Below are positions 11,110 through 21,492 of a stretch of DNA of 64,000 bases, in pieces. Source of the stretch: Erodium maritimum (taxonomy: Eukaryota > Streptophyta > Magnoliopsida > Geraniales > Geraniaceae); assembly GCA_963921825.1 (NCBI GenBank), contig OY997588.1:82837043-82901042 (forward strand). Reading direction: 5' to 3'. Position 1 is the first letter of the stretch. Each line of letters begins with the position of its first letter. The position numbers and the translations under genes are program-made. Under the pieces are notes generated by a model that worked only from the letters and a program-made list of their open reading frames with translations, was not told where the DNA came from and did no database searches.

Positions 11110-11821
11110 CAAGTCTCCCTTTTCTCTCATATTAGAAGATTTTAAATTCGTGCAATTTGGCACTTTTTGGTTCTAGGGATTGGGTTGGGGCTGGGTAGTG
11201 GGTTGGTTTGGAAAGTTTAGGTGAGGTTTGTGTTCCAATATGTCTCCTTAATACCCGTTTGGTGAGATCATGGGGTTCTGGTTGGCCCATCTTCTAGGGC
11301 TTCATTGCTCCTTTTTGATGACTACTTGAGTAGGGGTTATCTTTGTGGAGGGTGGGTAGTTTCACTGTTAGGTGTGTGGTGAGTGTTTTTGTTTGAATCG
11401 TGTGGAGTACTTCATGCTGTTTTCTCCTGCTATTCTGGTATCTCTTTGCCAGATCACCTCATAATGTCGATGGGGTTTTGGCTCTTGGTGCTTCTGGCCT
11501 TTAAAGTGTTGTTGCATCTCTCCATTGTTGCCTATGTTGGCCGTTCTTCTTATTAGTGGCATCCTCATTGATGTGCTGTGTTGATTGGTGCTAATTTTAG
11601 ACCATCAGTTTATCAGTTTTGGCTTTCTCCAGATGCTGATCTTCTTGATTGATATTATCTTTCCTTTGCTTGAGTTGCAAGATAGTGGTTTAGGGTCTTT
11701 TGTGTTCTTCTACAGGGTTCAATTGTTTCTGTTTGGGAAGTAATTGTGTAACCTTGAATATTAATAACTCATCTTTTACCTCAAAAGAGGTTTAATTTTA
11801 ATTTGCTTTACTTATAAAAAA
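11110..11821 (+). mobile_element. LINE 3' fragment, right half with poly(A)
   Basis: Sequence after the copia element keeps the T/G-rich 3'-UTR character of plant LINEs and ends TTACCTCAAAAGAGGTTTAA...CTTATAAAAAAA. The tail closely matches a second LINE tail at about 47760-47812, supporting the identification. It continues the zf-RVT fragment at 5290-6087, so the copia element sits inside this older LINE. Confidence 0.65.
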
Positions 11822-12724
11822 ACCGTTTCGATTTAATAAAACACGACACTAACCGTGTATAAACCAAGGGAAACCGCTTCAGGGCACTTGTAAGTCTAAA
11901 ACCTCGAGGGACCGGAAGTACCTTACAATACCATAAGAAAAAAAAAACATCCAACAAAAACTGATGGTATATGTAATTGAATCTTTAATTATCAGTTCAA
12001 AATTTGAGATTTGAATCTGAATCTCATACTCTCCAAACTACTAAATATATATTACCCTAATGGAGTCTCCATTGTACAAGTGGGAAAATTGTGGCATAAT
12101 TAATGTCAGATCGAGTGATAGTCAGATACAACAAATGTTCTACCAAGAGACGATATTGACCATTATCTTGACAAAGGGGGCCGGCATCCGCTAAGAGTGG
12201 GTACTACTCGGTGAGTGGGAAAGTTTGCATCCAGTGAAACCAATATTGTCTAAAAGCATCCACGACGTGCAAGATCTTATCAGAGGTTCTGAATGTTATT
12301 TTGTATATTGGAATCTGGTGTTTTTCACAATGTCATGATCATATAGGGATATTGTACAGATTCTTGTGTACAAACTTGACAATAATTTTCATTTATGGTT
12401 TTAGTAAATATTGAAATGAAACATATTTGCACGAACAGAACTATAATAATGAATGAAATGGAAATTAAATACGAAGATACAACACATACAATAGAAATTA
12501 AAACAAATTTATTCCAAATTAAATCCATATTCTGATTTGTAGTCCCCTCTAAAGTGATCCCATATGTGCTCAACAAGATCAACTTGGAGTTTTCGCTATA
12601 TGTTATCTCTTTTCAGGTGTGCTCAAACGGAAATGTGTTGTTGGTAGGAGAAAGAGCCTCTGGGGTGCCATCGTTCTGGTGGTCTTTAATCAGGTATGTC
12701 CGGAGGGTCCTCGTCCAAAAAGTC
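11822..12724. other. unassigned AT-rich spacer
   Basis: No coding, RNA or repeat signal recognised. Its right end is probably non-coding flank of the Harbinger transposase relic. Confidence 0.4.
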
Positions 12725-13235
12725 TTAAGCTCTTCTTTCGTGCCTGTCGCGCTCCTCGTCTACAATCATATTGTGTAGAATGACACAAGTGTGCATGATA
12801 TCGGATACCGTATACCTGCTCCAAACATGAGTAACCCGAAATATTATGTGTCATTGTGCTTGGAGAACTCCAAAAGATTGTTCAACATCCATCCGAGCAC
12901 CGACCTGGACTTTAAAAACATTTTGTGTTTGTTTTGCACAGGATGTCGAATCCTTTTCAAAAACCGAATCCAATTTAGGTAAAAAAATTCAACCAAATAA
13001 TAAGTTCGGTTGCATCGATTCCCGTTGAACTTACAGTCCACGACACAATGACAGTCATAAAGAGTTTCATCGATTAAGTGTCTGTCGTTGAGCACGTTGA
13101 TGTCGTTGTTTATTCTGGTCGCATCGAAATACACATGCCAAATCCATAAATCACGGGACGCTACATATGCATTGTCGTTGGACGACCATTATGATCTCCC
13201 CGTCCATAGGTTCCTTGCAACGCGATTGGGCAATT
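12725..13235 (-). pseudogene. PIF/Harbinger DDE transposase, C-terminal two thirds
   Basis: The minus strand reads RINNDINVLNDRHLIDETL, then INGxxYNxxYYL-type CKFNGNRCNRTYYLVEFFYLNW. After a frame change come MDVEQSFGVLQAQ (the third catalytic acidic residue region, usually DVERAFGVLQ), a stop, and DIMHTCVILHNMIVDEERD. The frame ends at TAA (12727-12725). These are successive signatures of plant PIF/Harbinger (HARBI1-like, DDE_Tnp_4) transposases, which cut and paste elements at TNA targets. The N-terminus is cut off at 13236, where an LTR fragment begins. At least one frameshift and one stop make it inactive. Confidence 0.88.
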
Positions 13236-13390
13236 CTGTTAGTATTAGAGCCCATAGTTCAATCATAAATGTCCAAATGTATATATCATCGTTGGAAATA
13301 AAAGTAAAGCGGCTTTATATTACTTATTTGTTGGAGTAATATATCGAAGTGTGTTCTGATCTATGTCTACCATGCGAAGTAGAACCATAG
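13236..13390 (+). mobile_element. fragment of the 1.67-kb LTR family
   Basis: TGTTAGTATTAGAGCCCATAG...ACCATGCGAAGTAGAACCATAGA matches the first 150 bp or so of the reverse complement of the solo LTRs at 53943-56271 and 58681-60350, including the TG start. The remaining 1.5 kb of that LTR is absent. It truncates the Harbinger transposase. Confidence 0.75.
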
Positions 13391-13731
13391 ACAAAAATTA
13401 CTTGGTATCAAAGTTGGTTTGAGCCTGTGAGTCTGCCATGGTGTTCATGATCCTCCCCTCGATTCCCTATTGTGCATCACGCCTCACACGTGAAACGGAG
13501 TGTATTATGTTGGAACATAAAGTTTGTATAAATGTGATTTGTCCCACATAGATAAACTATATAAAAAATGTGTATATATGGAAACATAATTATAATCTTA
13601 TTACTTAAAGTATGGAATTAAGTGTAGTGTCGGGTGTAGAATTAGTATTGGGTCTTGTATAATTGTTATTAATCAAGAATATGGCACTTGGGCCCTTCGG
13701 GCACGTGGACGTGTGAGTCTTGTTCGATTCA
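13391..13731. other. spacer with an LTR-element-like PBS
   Basis: TGGTATCAAAG at 13403-13413 resembles the tRNA-iMet primer site. A GAAACGGAGTGTATTATGTTGG stretch near 13492 resembles a polypurine tract plus LTR start, followed by a GTCCCACAT motif common in TRIM LTRs. This may be a decayed TRIM, but I cannot define paired ends. Confidence 0.3.
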
Positions 13732-13740
13732 TTTCATTTT

Positions 13741-14027
13741 GGGACGACACCGAGTCCTAATGGTCTCAGTAAGGTCATTTGCAGGTCCTAACTACGTTGC
13801 ACCTTTTTTCACATATCCTAACAAAAAGGTGGTACACGTTTACAAATAGTAACAACCACGTGTAAAATAATTATGAACAAAATGATGTTCCTTGTAACAG
13901 AATGCCACCTTCATGTTACTTTTTGTAACAAAATACCACCTTTGTGTTAGGATCTGTGACAAAAGGTGGAGGGTAGTCAGGACATGCGAATGACCTTTCT
14001 GAGATAGTTAGGATTCAACGTTTTCCC
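13741..14027. mobile_element. MULE-type MITE with long terminal inverted repeats
   Basis: The 9-bp direct repeat TTTCATTTT (13732-13740 and 14028-14036) brackets 287 bp whose halves are inverted repeats over more than 100 bp: CTCAGTAAGGTCATTTGCAG at 13765 against CTCAGAAAGGTCATTCGCAT on the other strand from 14003. Termini are GGGA. The 9-bp duplication and long arms fit a non-autonomous Mutator-like element. No coding capacity. Confidence 0.9.
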
Positions 14028-14107
14028 TTTCATTTTTGGATCACTCTGAAACACTTGTTAAAAGTTACAATATGAAGAGACATGCCTGTCATGAAGGGCC
14101 ACAAATT

Positions 14108-14110
<3 letters not shown>

Positions 14111-14167
<57 letters not shown>
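14111..14167. repeat. (TA)n microsatellite
   Basis: 57 bp of uninterrupted TA dinucleotides. Confidence 0.98.
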
Positions 14168-14169
<2 letters not shown>

Positions 14170-14475
14170 CATGCATTTTGTTAACAACAAACATACCCAT
14201 CTTTGTAAATCCATATCAGGTTAATATAATAGTATTGTATCCTGAAGGATTTGTCCAATATAGTGGGGGCATAAAATCCTTACGGAAAGTATAGTCCAAC
14301 ACCTTACCCCAACTCCGTACATGTTCCTATTCTAACATGTGTCCCACATTAAAAGTGTATGAATGAATTAACTGATTGATAATCATATTGGAGCCTCAAC
14401 CCATAAGGTTTTGGGTTTTCACCTCCACCCTGTGGTCTCCGGTCCATATACAAATGTTAATCCTGATATGGGCCG

Positions 14476-15231
14476 ACGTCTTCTCCATCGTCGGACGGCA
14501 GCGACTCATCGCAAGTTCGGGTAGTTGTTGGTCAACCCACAATTCATTATCCCGATCCCGTGAGTCTAGAGATTTCAACTACTACGGGTGTTATGGAGAT
14601 TCGAGGAGACCGTGATCGTAGCTCCGGGTTCTTCGCTTTAGGATCTTCAGGATCTACGGATTCGTGTGGAGATGAAGTTGCAAACGCGTTGGATCCTACT
14701 AGGCCCGAGGTTGGGTTTAATGCTTTGAGCCCAAGTGGGCTTGAATCTATTCCAACGGGACCAGTATCTAATGGGTCTATGATTGGGTCTATTTTGAGCC
14801 CAATCCATCCATTAGGTAAAGCCCAAGTTTCGGGGCCAGGTTCTAATGGGTCAGGTTCGGGCTTAGGGACCCAAATTCAACCATCCGTTGTGGATATTTC
14901 GGGAGCTACCGCGGGTTTGATCGAGGTTCTTCAAAGCAGTCCGTGGAAGGAGGTTCTCCTCCAAACTCCAAATCCTAAACCGTTGAACAAGGGCCGTCAT
15001 CCTCTCAGAACTTCGAACCGACAAAGTCAGCCTCCCAAGTTCTTAGGGGATTACTACACCGTTCATATCTAACCAGCCCACTCTAGGAGTCGGGAGAGAG
15101 TTGTAAATCCTGTGGACATTGGGAAGCAGATCTTACAACAAACTCAAGCTGCTCAGCGGGTACATGCATCTAAAGCCTTTGAGGATCCGACCTTGACTTT
15201 GTAAGACGAAGACTAGGTCACTAATGGGTGA
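14476..15231 (+). pseudogene. LINE ORF1 C-terminal region
   Basis: Open from the element edge; the first ATG is at 14560, but the frame is open before it, so that start is not meaningful. Visible parts are a Ser/Gly/Pro linker, then PKFLGDYYTVHI, then after a TAA the same-frame SRSRERVVNP, and two further stops in the acidic tail. The copy at 54535-54789 has the same tail without stops. In the LINE it would be the RNA-binding ORF1 product; only its tail is present, so no RNA-binding domain is seen. Confidence 0.75.
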
Positions 15232-15376
15232 TTTGTGCTCTTTTTTTTTGTTTTTGTTTCGGGTTATGTTCCCGCAGCTCCTTTTGAGAGCTCCCATGTA
15301 ATGGTTTCCTTAGGTTAGATCCTGCTTGGATCTATTTTTTTTTTCTAATAAATTTTTTCGAGCTTATCTAAAAAAA
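14476..15376 (+). mobile_element. ORF1-only LINE derivative C
   Basis: Flanked by a 16-bp target duplication, ATCCTGATATGGGCCG (14460-14475) and ATCTTGATATGAGCCG (15377-15392). Contents: an open frame from the left end through 15072 (stop TAA), continuing in frame with stops to about 15231, then at once a 3' UTR (TTCCCGCAGCTCCTTTTGAG near 15279) and an A-rich tail. The frame ends in SKAFEDPTLTL, matching the ORF1 C-terminus of the plus-strand LINE at 58320-58350 (KKLFDDPLLTS). No endonuclease or RT lies between ORF1 and the 3' UTR. The copy is Ser/Gly/Pro-rich, 5'-truncated and dead. Confidence 0.82.
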
Positions 15377-15392
15377 ATCTTGATATGAGCCG

Positions 15393-15720
15393 TGTGTAGA
15401 TGTCTAGTCCTACACGTGAGGAGGAATGTTGAAGTGTAAACCTACCTTCGGAAAATGTAAGAATTATGAATTACTTATAAAGATTAGGGCCATACCCGAC
15501 TAATAAGGTTGATCTTTTAGTTGTGCAAGCCCGACTCAATATAAATGTCTCGTTTTAAACAAAAATTACATGTGTCCATGTTATAATTACCGACACCCGA
15601 GAATAAAAAAGTACATCCAAATAAATGTAGGGTATGATAAAAGCCTCAAGTATCATCATGGATTAACATCGAGTCTTTCTTGTCGTACATCATGCATCAT
15701 AAATGGCGAAGTCTAGTATA
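15393..15720. other. TRIM relic tail and AT-rich spacer
   Basis: Besides the end of the TRIM-like relic there is no recognised signal before the Harbinger terminus. Confidence 0.4.
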
Positions 15721-15775
15721 TTAGAGCACCTGCAACAGTCGTGGCAAGCGTGTCGTTGTAGGCGTTGCCACGACT
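15721..15775. mobile_element. PIF/Harbinger 5' terminus with subterminal hairpin
   Basis: TTA (15721-15723) precedes GAGCACCTGCAACAGTCGTGG, the terminus type typical of plant Harbinger elements that duplicate TTA/TAA. AGTCGTGGCAA (15737-15747) pairs perfectly with TTGCCACGACT (15765-15775), an 11-bp stem. The two Myb-like genes follow. The matching far end was probably displaced to beyond 25 kb by the LINE insertion. Confidence 0.65.
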
Positions 15776-15931
15776 CGTCGTTGCAGGGAGTAGTGTCAGG
15801 GGTGGCGTGTTAGTGGGTCGTTGCAGGTTCCTTCAATGACGCGACACGTCGTGGCAGCCCCAACGGCTAGTCGGTGAGCCAGTGAGAAGCCGACACGTGT
15901 CGGCGCCGATTTAAAAAAACCTAAAATTTTC

Positions 15932-15942
15932 TATATATATAG
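15932..15942 (+). promoter_or_regulatory. TATA-like box of the first Myb-like gene
   Basis: TATATATATAG lies 100 bp upstream of the ATG at 16042 and is followed by a pyrimidine-rich leader. Position and context fit a plant promoter. Confidence 0.55.
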
Positions 15943-16041
15943 ATTCACCCAACCCAAAAAATCACTCCTTCACTTGTTCACAAGCTCCCTTTCTCCTTCT
16001 ATTCTTCTCCAAATTCTCTCATTTTTTCCCTTCGATTCCCA

Positions 16042-17193
16042 ATGGACGAGAATCGATGCCTCCAATTCGTTTCCGACTCATTGAACAACGACGACGCCGA
16101 TTCTCAACACATTGAAGAAGACGTCATGGCCAATATCGCGTCATACACCAACCTCTTCAACTCGAGACAATCATCGCCGCTTCCCCCATACAACCCTCTT
16201 CACTACCCCCAATGGCCAGAGTCGTAATTCCCCAACGTGCAACCTTCACAACCTTCCCAATCTGTTCTGGCCACACAACCTTCTAAATCCGTTCCGGCCA
16301 CGCAATCGAGGAGGAATGGGAAGGGGAAGGGGAAGAAGGCTGCATCTTCATCGACTAAAGCACCTCCGCGGCTGAAGTGGTCCATCGTGGAGGAGGAAAG
16401 ATTGGCGAGTTCGTGGATCAACAATTCGCTGGACCCCATCACCGAGAAGAGCCAGAGGAATGATATGTACTGGAAAAAAGTACATGCCGAGTTCTTGTCA
16501 ACGAGCAAGGCAGACGACCCACCTCGGGAGTGGACTGCTTGCAAGGACCATTGGCATCAGTGCAACAGAAGAGTCATAAAATTCCAAGAGAAGTATACAA
16601 GCTTTGAGAACGCTCTCACAAGCGGGAGGAGTGAGGCTGACGTCATTGGAGCAGCTGAAAAGGCGTACAAGGAGGAGGAAAACCACGAGTTTATCCTCAA
16701 GCATGTTTGGAAGATCGTGAGGACGCAACCGAAGTGGCAGCATAAGAAGGTTCCACAATGTGCCATTGACATTGACCTTGACGCCGAAAGTGAAGCAAGC
16801 AAGCAAGCGGACAAGATTGGACGAGTCTCGCAACTACACATCGGGTGACGGATGCGACCACGAGTTGAACTCGCTTGCAAGGGAGGAGCGACCGATCGAC
16901 CAGAAAAGAGCCAAGGCCAAGGCTCGAGGCAAAGGTAAACAAATGGACCCCCACCCCAGCCGGCAACGGTAGCACACAAGCAAATGCAGTTTCTGAACGA
17001 GTATGTTGAGCGGGAAGCGATGGTTGTTACGAAAAACCAGAACCTCGAAGATACCAGATTCAAGATGCAGGAGCGAGCCATGGAGATGTTGGACCGAGCT
17101 GTTAGCCAAGACACCACCAACATGTTCGAGGAGGATAAGAAGACTCGTCGCGTTCTCATTGAAAGCCTAAGGAAACGTTTGGAGTCTCTTTAG
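16042..17193 (+). pseudogene. Myb/SANT-like Harbinger accessory protein (NAM-associated type), broken
   Basis: One protein is spread over three frames. 16042-16848 has a single in-frame TAA at 16225-16227. It continues, shifted near 16805, through ERPIDQKRAKAKARGKGK to 16972, then in the first frame from about 16972 to 17193 (MQFLNEYVEREAM ... RKRLESL). The Myb/SANT-like domain (LKWSIVEEERLASSWI, WKKVHAEF, WTACKDHWHQCNRRV) is followed by a Lys-rich linker and a C-terminal helix, the layout of plant proteins annotated as NAM-associated or PIF ORF1. In PIF/Harbinger elements ORF1 binds DNA and brings the transposase to the nucleus. One stop and two shifts make this copy non-functional. Confidence 0.82.
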
Positions 17194-17371
17194 TTTGGTT
17201 TTTAATCTATGTAATAAAAAAATTAATCTAGTTGCTGTTGTTGTACTTTAGTTAATAAAAAAAATTGTTTTTTATCGGATTCTCGGTGCCTCGATCTTCG
17301 TGCATGGTTACTATTTGGAATAGTAACGTGTGGGTTGTGGCTGCTACACCGACCCCCTCTCCCTCCCTTCC

Positions 17372-17379
17372 TATAAATA
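17372..17379 (+). promoter_or_regulatory. TATA box of the second Myb-like gene
   Basis: TATAAATA follows a C/T-rich stretch and stands 67-75 bp before the ATG at 17447, with CTCACTCC/CTCAAT initiator-like pyrimidine runs between them. Confidence 0.65.
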
Positions 17380-17446
17380 CCACTCACTCCTCCCTCAAAA
17401 TCTCACACCTTTCTCCATATCTCTCAATTCATTTTTCATATTTGCA

Positions 17447-17848
17447 ATGTCGGGTGCATCGTCTTATTGGGCAAACGGTCGTCTATGGTCTCCGGAGGAG
17501 GATATGCATTTGGTGTTGAATTGGCTCACCTATGTCGAGATCGGGGGCAAGTACTGGCATGAGCTGTACCTTGATTTCGTTCAAACAAAAGATGAAGCGT
17601 GGCCAAAGCGGATGGAGAAGCAAGTTAAGGATCATTTCCAAAAGATGAGCAAAAAGTGCAAGACTTTCGATAATATTTACCGGGGACGTCTCAACGACCC
17701 TAGGAAAAGCGCAATCGAGGAGGACATCTATGCTGCGACCGTGAGTGATTATGAAAGCCAACACGGGCTATGGACAAAACGTGCGGTGTGGGAGATGCTC
17801 AAAGACGATGGGAATTGTCGTTTACACATTGGAGTCATTAGAAATTAG
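17447..17848 (+). CDS. second Myb/SANT-like Harbinger-type protein
   Basis: A 133-codon frame from the ATG at 17447 (chosen because it follows a TATA box and leader; the frame is open further upstream to 17330). Residues 14-77 form a Myb/SANT-like helical domain (WSPEEDMHLVLNWL, YWHELYLDF, QVKDHFQKMSKKCKTF), and residues 90-118 match the first gene's second conserved block (ESQHGLWTKRAVWEMLKD). It is a diverged paralogue of the gene at 16042. It stops in IGVIRN* exactly at the LINE A insertion site: the stop codon lies in the 11-bp target duplication, so the stop predates the LINE. Expression unknown; it may serve a Harbinger element or be a relic. Confidence 0.65.
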   Translation: MSGASSYWANGRLWSPEEDMHLVLNWLTYVEIGGKYWHELYLDFVQTKDEAWPKRMEKQVKDHFQKMSKKCKTFDNIYRGRLNDPRKSAIEEDIYAATVSDYESQHGLWTKRAVWEMLKDDGNCRLHIGVIRN

Positions 17849-17858
17849 TTTTTTTTTT

Positions 17859-18873
17859 GAAGAAGCAATGATTTATTGAAGCTCTCTACATTCTGAGGAA
17901 GAATCAAGAGAGAGAAGGAGAATACCCCCAAATTACAACCAACAAACAAGTTCATTAACCCATAACCACCAACTTTCATCTACTGAAACCTTAGTGACAC
18001 TAGTAAAATCAAACCAGCAAACCACAAAACCACAAAACTCATGCCTATTACGAGGCCAGTAACCCAGAATTTCCAACTGATCCTCTGCAAACTGGATGTG
18101 TGATTGTTACTCAACACCTTCAAGTGAAAACTATGCCCCAGGTGTAGTCATGCTGCACCAGTACTCCCTAACCAGGAAATGATGTCACAACAATGTATTG
18201 TTTGTGACATTAAAACCAATAATGTGAGGAACTTCCCAAGCTATCTGAGCTTCCCAAAAACCAGGCTTGTGCTCCACATAGAACACCAAGATGCCTGCTA
18301 GAAGGGACAAGAATAAGAAACAAGAAACCCTCAACCTAAAACAGGATCTACCCAAACACAAAAAGAGCAAACAAAACAAGAGTGAAAACCTATACTAACC
18401 ACTCTCAGCAACAGCACAAAAAGAGCAAGTAGCTCAGAAACTAAAGCACCCAAGAGTAAACTCACATCTTACCCACTTAAACCCAAAACCAACCCCCTAC
18501 CCTCCCTCCCAAGATTCAAACTAGCTCCATCTCAAATTCTCCATCAGAGAGCTAAACTAGGCAGGTGTGTGTGGCAATCTTTTAACTCTCAAACATTGGA
18601 AAGGAGCCTGAACCCACTGGTTGAAGGAGAATGAATAATTCTTGTTGAAGTGAGACCATTCTATGGTGTAAGAAGAGTGTTGAATTGCAAGTAGCACCTC
18701 TGAAGTTGTGAGAAAACACTCCTGAAAAACCATTTTGTTCCTTTCCATCCAAGTCTCTCATAGATAAATAGAGAAGATGTTCCTCCAAGCCTTATTTCTT
18801 CTGTGTAAAAAATTCCAGGAACTCAAATTTTCAGTTACCTTTCTTTTTATGCACCCTTGAACCTTCCACCAAC
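17859..18873 (-). other. LINE A ORF2 tail remnant and 3' UTR
   Basis: Just after the main RT frame stops at 18874, minus-strand coding traces continue out of frame to about 18557 (MERNKMVFQECFLTTSEVL, the post-zf-RVT region). Below that is A/C-rich 3' UTR ending CTTCAATAAATCATTGCTTC followed by A(10). AATAAA at about 17880-17875 could serve as a poly(A) signal. Confidence 0.7.
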
Positions 18874-20343
18874 TCATAACAGCCCCCAAATCCTCCATGA
18901 TCTATGACATTCAGTGCATAGGTGTTGGATGTCTTCAAACAAATTTGTGCAGAAAGGACAGAAGGAATCGGACAATGCAATTGGGACACACCTGGCTTCA
19001 AGGTACAATTTTGTTGGGACAGCTCCCAAACAGGCTAGCCAAACAAAAGCAGAAATTTTGGGAGGGATAGAAGGTTTCCATAATAGATTGCTCCACAACT
19101 GCTCCTCTCTTACTGGGGATATATGAGTATACATAGATTGAACAGAGAAGCCTTTTTGTGACACCTTCCATACTAGTTTGTCAGTGTTCAAAGTAGAGAT
19201 TGATTGCTTGTTCAGTAGATCTCCCAATTCAGAAAGCTCGTCCCATTCCCAGCCTCTAATATCTCTTCTGAAGTGCAAGTACCAATCCTCCTCAAACCAG
19301 AATTGTTGGACTTTGAATGAATGCTGAGTGTTGAGCAAATATAACCTGGGAAATTTGTGTTTCAGAGGGATCTCAGCTAGCCATATGTCCTTCCAAAAAT
19401 CAATCCTAGCCCCATCTCCTAAAGTCCACTCCAGACCAGTGCTTCCAAAGGATGTACTGAACCTCTCCTCTGCTAATAAACAACTGAATTGTGTGAAAAA
19501 ACTGTGATCTTCTGAGATATAAATGTTGGTGAGGTCCCAATCAGCAATATCCCACCCAAGTTTGTCACAAACAACTCTCTTCCATAAAGAGTCAAATTCA
19601 AAAGCAAATATCCACCACCACTTATCCAAAAGTGCTGCATTCATCACTTTTAATCTTCTGATTCCCAACCTTCCTTGTTCTTTTGGTCTACGAATCAAGT
19701 CCCAATTGATCTTGTGCAGTGCTTTCCTTGTCACATTTCCATTCCAAAGGAATCTCCTCATCCATTTTTCCATTTCCTTGATGACTCCCACAGGTGCTTT
19801 GAATAATGATAAATGGTAGAGGGGAATTGCACTGAGAGTAGACTTGATCAATGTTATCCCCCCCCCCCCCAAACAAAGCATACTTGATTGCCAGAGTGTG
19901 AGCTTGCTTTTGAACTTGTTGATAATTGACTTCCAAGTTTTTAACCTCTTAGGATTGGCTCCTAATTGAAATCCCAAATATTCAAAAGGAAGAGCTGTCA
20001 TCTCACAAGCCAAAATATTTGCCACTGAAACCTCATCCATTGCTAATGCATTCAATAAAACAGCTTTTGACTTAGCAAAATTAATTTTCAACGCTGTAGC
20101 ACTTTGAAAGGCTAATAGAGAATGTTTGAGATTGATCAGATTATGACTCCCAGCTTTAATGCAAAGTAGGGTGTCATCTGCAAATTGTAGATAACTGATG
20201 AATTGCCCTTTCAGTCCAATAGCTATGCCATGAAACATCCCATGAGCCTGTCCTTGATTAAGTATTTGATGTAAACCCTCTACCACTAGTGTAAATAGTA
20301 AAGGAAAGAGGGAGCACCCTTGTCTGAGCTCTTTAGTGATCAA
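18874..20343 (-). pseudogene. LINE A reverse transcriptase (C-terminal part) and zf-RVT
   Basis: The frame opens with RQGCSLFPLLF (RT motif 4 region), then QFADDTLLC with the catalytic Asp pair, KSKAVLLN, the GG-containing thumb region expanded by a 13-G run (LCLGGGGITLIKS at 19870-19858), and zf-RVT near the end (WKPSIPPKISAFVWLACLG ... FCPFCTNL ... C-x-EC). LINE RT performs target-primed reverse transcription at the endonuclease nick. It is separated from the N-terminal RT frame by a shift at 20344-20406. Confidence 0.92.
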
Positions 20344-20406
20344 AAAATCCTCTGAAGGAGAGCCATTGATGAGTACTGAAACCCAAGCTCTGATGCAACT
20401 ATTGAT

Positions 20407-21492
20407 CTAGAGCAGCCATCTTCTACCGAAGCCCATAGTTGTTAATAAATTTATCAAGAAATCCCAATCAACATGGTCATAAGCCTTTTCAAAATCCACC
20501 TTGACTAGTATAACCTCCTCCTTGGATCTTTTGATGGTATCCAACAATTCAGAAGCAATAAGAATGTCATCTAAAACTTGCCTCCCAGCAATAAAGCCTG
20601 TTTGAACATCACTGACCAGTTCTTCCATTAATGGTTTAAGCCGAGCAGCCAGTATTTTTGAAATGATTTTGTAAGCTGCCCCCACAAGACTGATATGCCT
20701 GAATTCATTGAATTCCAGAGGAGAGGGTTTCTTTGGAATAAGTGTGATGAAGGAGTAATTTATACCTTTCCCCAAAGCACCATAGAGATAGAAATGATCA
20801 CAAAATCCCATGATGTCAGATTTAAGTAGAGGCCAACCCTTTTGGAAAAATGCCATAGAATACCCATCAGGACCAGGAGATTTATAACCCTTGCAGTCCA
20901 TAACTACAGCTTTCACTTCTTCTTCAGTAAATCCTCTCTCCAAAACATCAGCTTGTATGGTGTTGATCTTGTTAAATGGTAAACCAGAAAGATCCACCAA
21001 TGATCTGGCACCCTTTTGAAACCTCTTTTTGAAGTGGTTTGTAGCACAAACTTTGATCTCAATGGGAGAATCATACAAAACCTCTTCTTCATTGATGCAA
21101 GAAATTTTATTTCTTTTCTGCCTCAAATTTGCTAACAAATGAAAGTACCTGGAACACCTATCCCATTCCTAGGAGATTTTAAGTTTGGTCTTTTGTCTCC
21201 AAAACTTTGATTGAGACTTGAGTTTTTGAATGAGTAGTGCTGAAGTAAGGGCTCTGTGGCATGTTTCCAAATTGGTCAAGGGTCTGGACTCCGGTACTTG
21301 ATCTAAAAACTGTAGAGTGTCATTGAGTTTAGCAACTTCCCTCTCAATATTTCCGTAAGTGTTCTTCCTCCAATTGATAAGAAAAGTCTTTAGAGTCTTT
21401 AATTTAAACCATAACTTGTAATGTGGATCCCCAGTGACTTTGATGGAGCCCCAAAACTGTGAGATATCTTTCCAGAAGCTCTTATGATCCAT
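20407..21492 (-). pseudogene. LINE A RT N-terminal part and linker
   Basis: The frame at 20407-21138 has CKGYKSPGPDGYSMAFFQKGW, FITLIPKKPSPLEFNEFRHI (RT motif 1; normally RPISL), KILAARLKPLM and KVDFEKAYDHVDWDFL (catalytic Asp of motif A). The linker upstream (21169-21492, KLWFKLKTLKTFLINWRKNTYGNI) follows the endonuclease. A stop near 21140-21170 divides them. Confidence 0.9.

Larger units (their letters stand above)
14390..15440 (+). mobile_element. TRIM-like relic, interrupted by a LINE derivative
   Basis: GGTTTTGGGTTTTCACCTCC...GTGGTCTCCGGTCCATATAC (14404-14460) and GTGTAGATGTCTAGTCCTAC-ACGTGAGG (from 15393) match, in the same order, the internal region of the intact TRIM at 25919-26269 read on its own strand. 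Between them lies the LINE derivative with a 16-bp target duplication. The relic's LTRs are too degraded to delimit. Confidence 0.6.

Noticed and set aside
4026-11850. AACCGTTT plus a loosely matching stretch at 4026-4069 and 11821-11850 as target duplication of the older LINE
   Set aside because: Match beyond the first eight bases is too weak and the left copy is not at the LINE fragment's edge.
12844-13028. Plus-strand open frames at 12791-13028
   Set aside because: The minus strand carries the Harbinger transposase signatures through the same bases.
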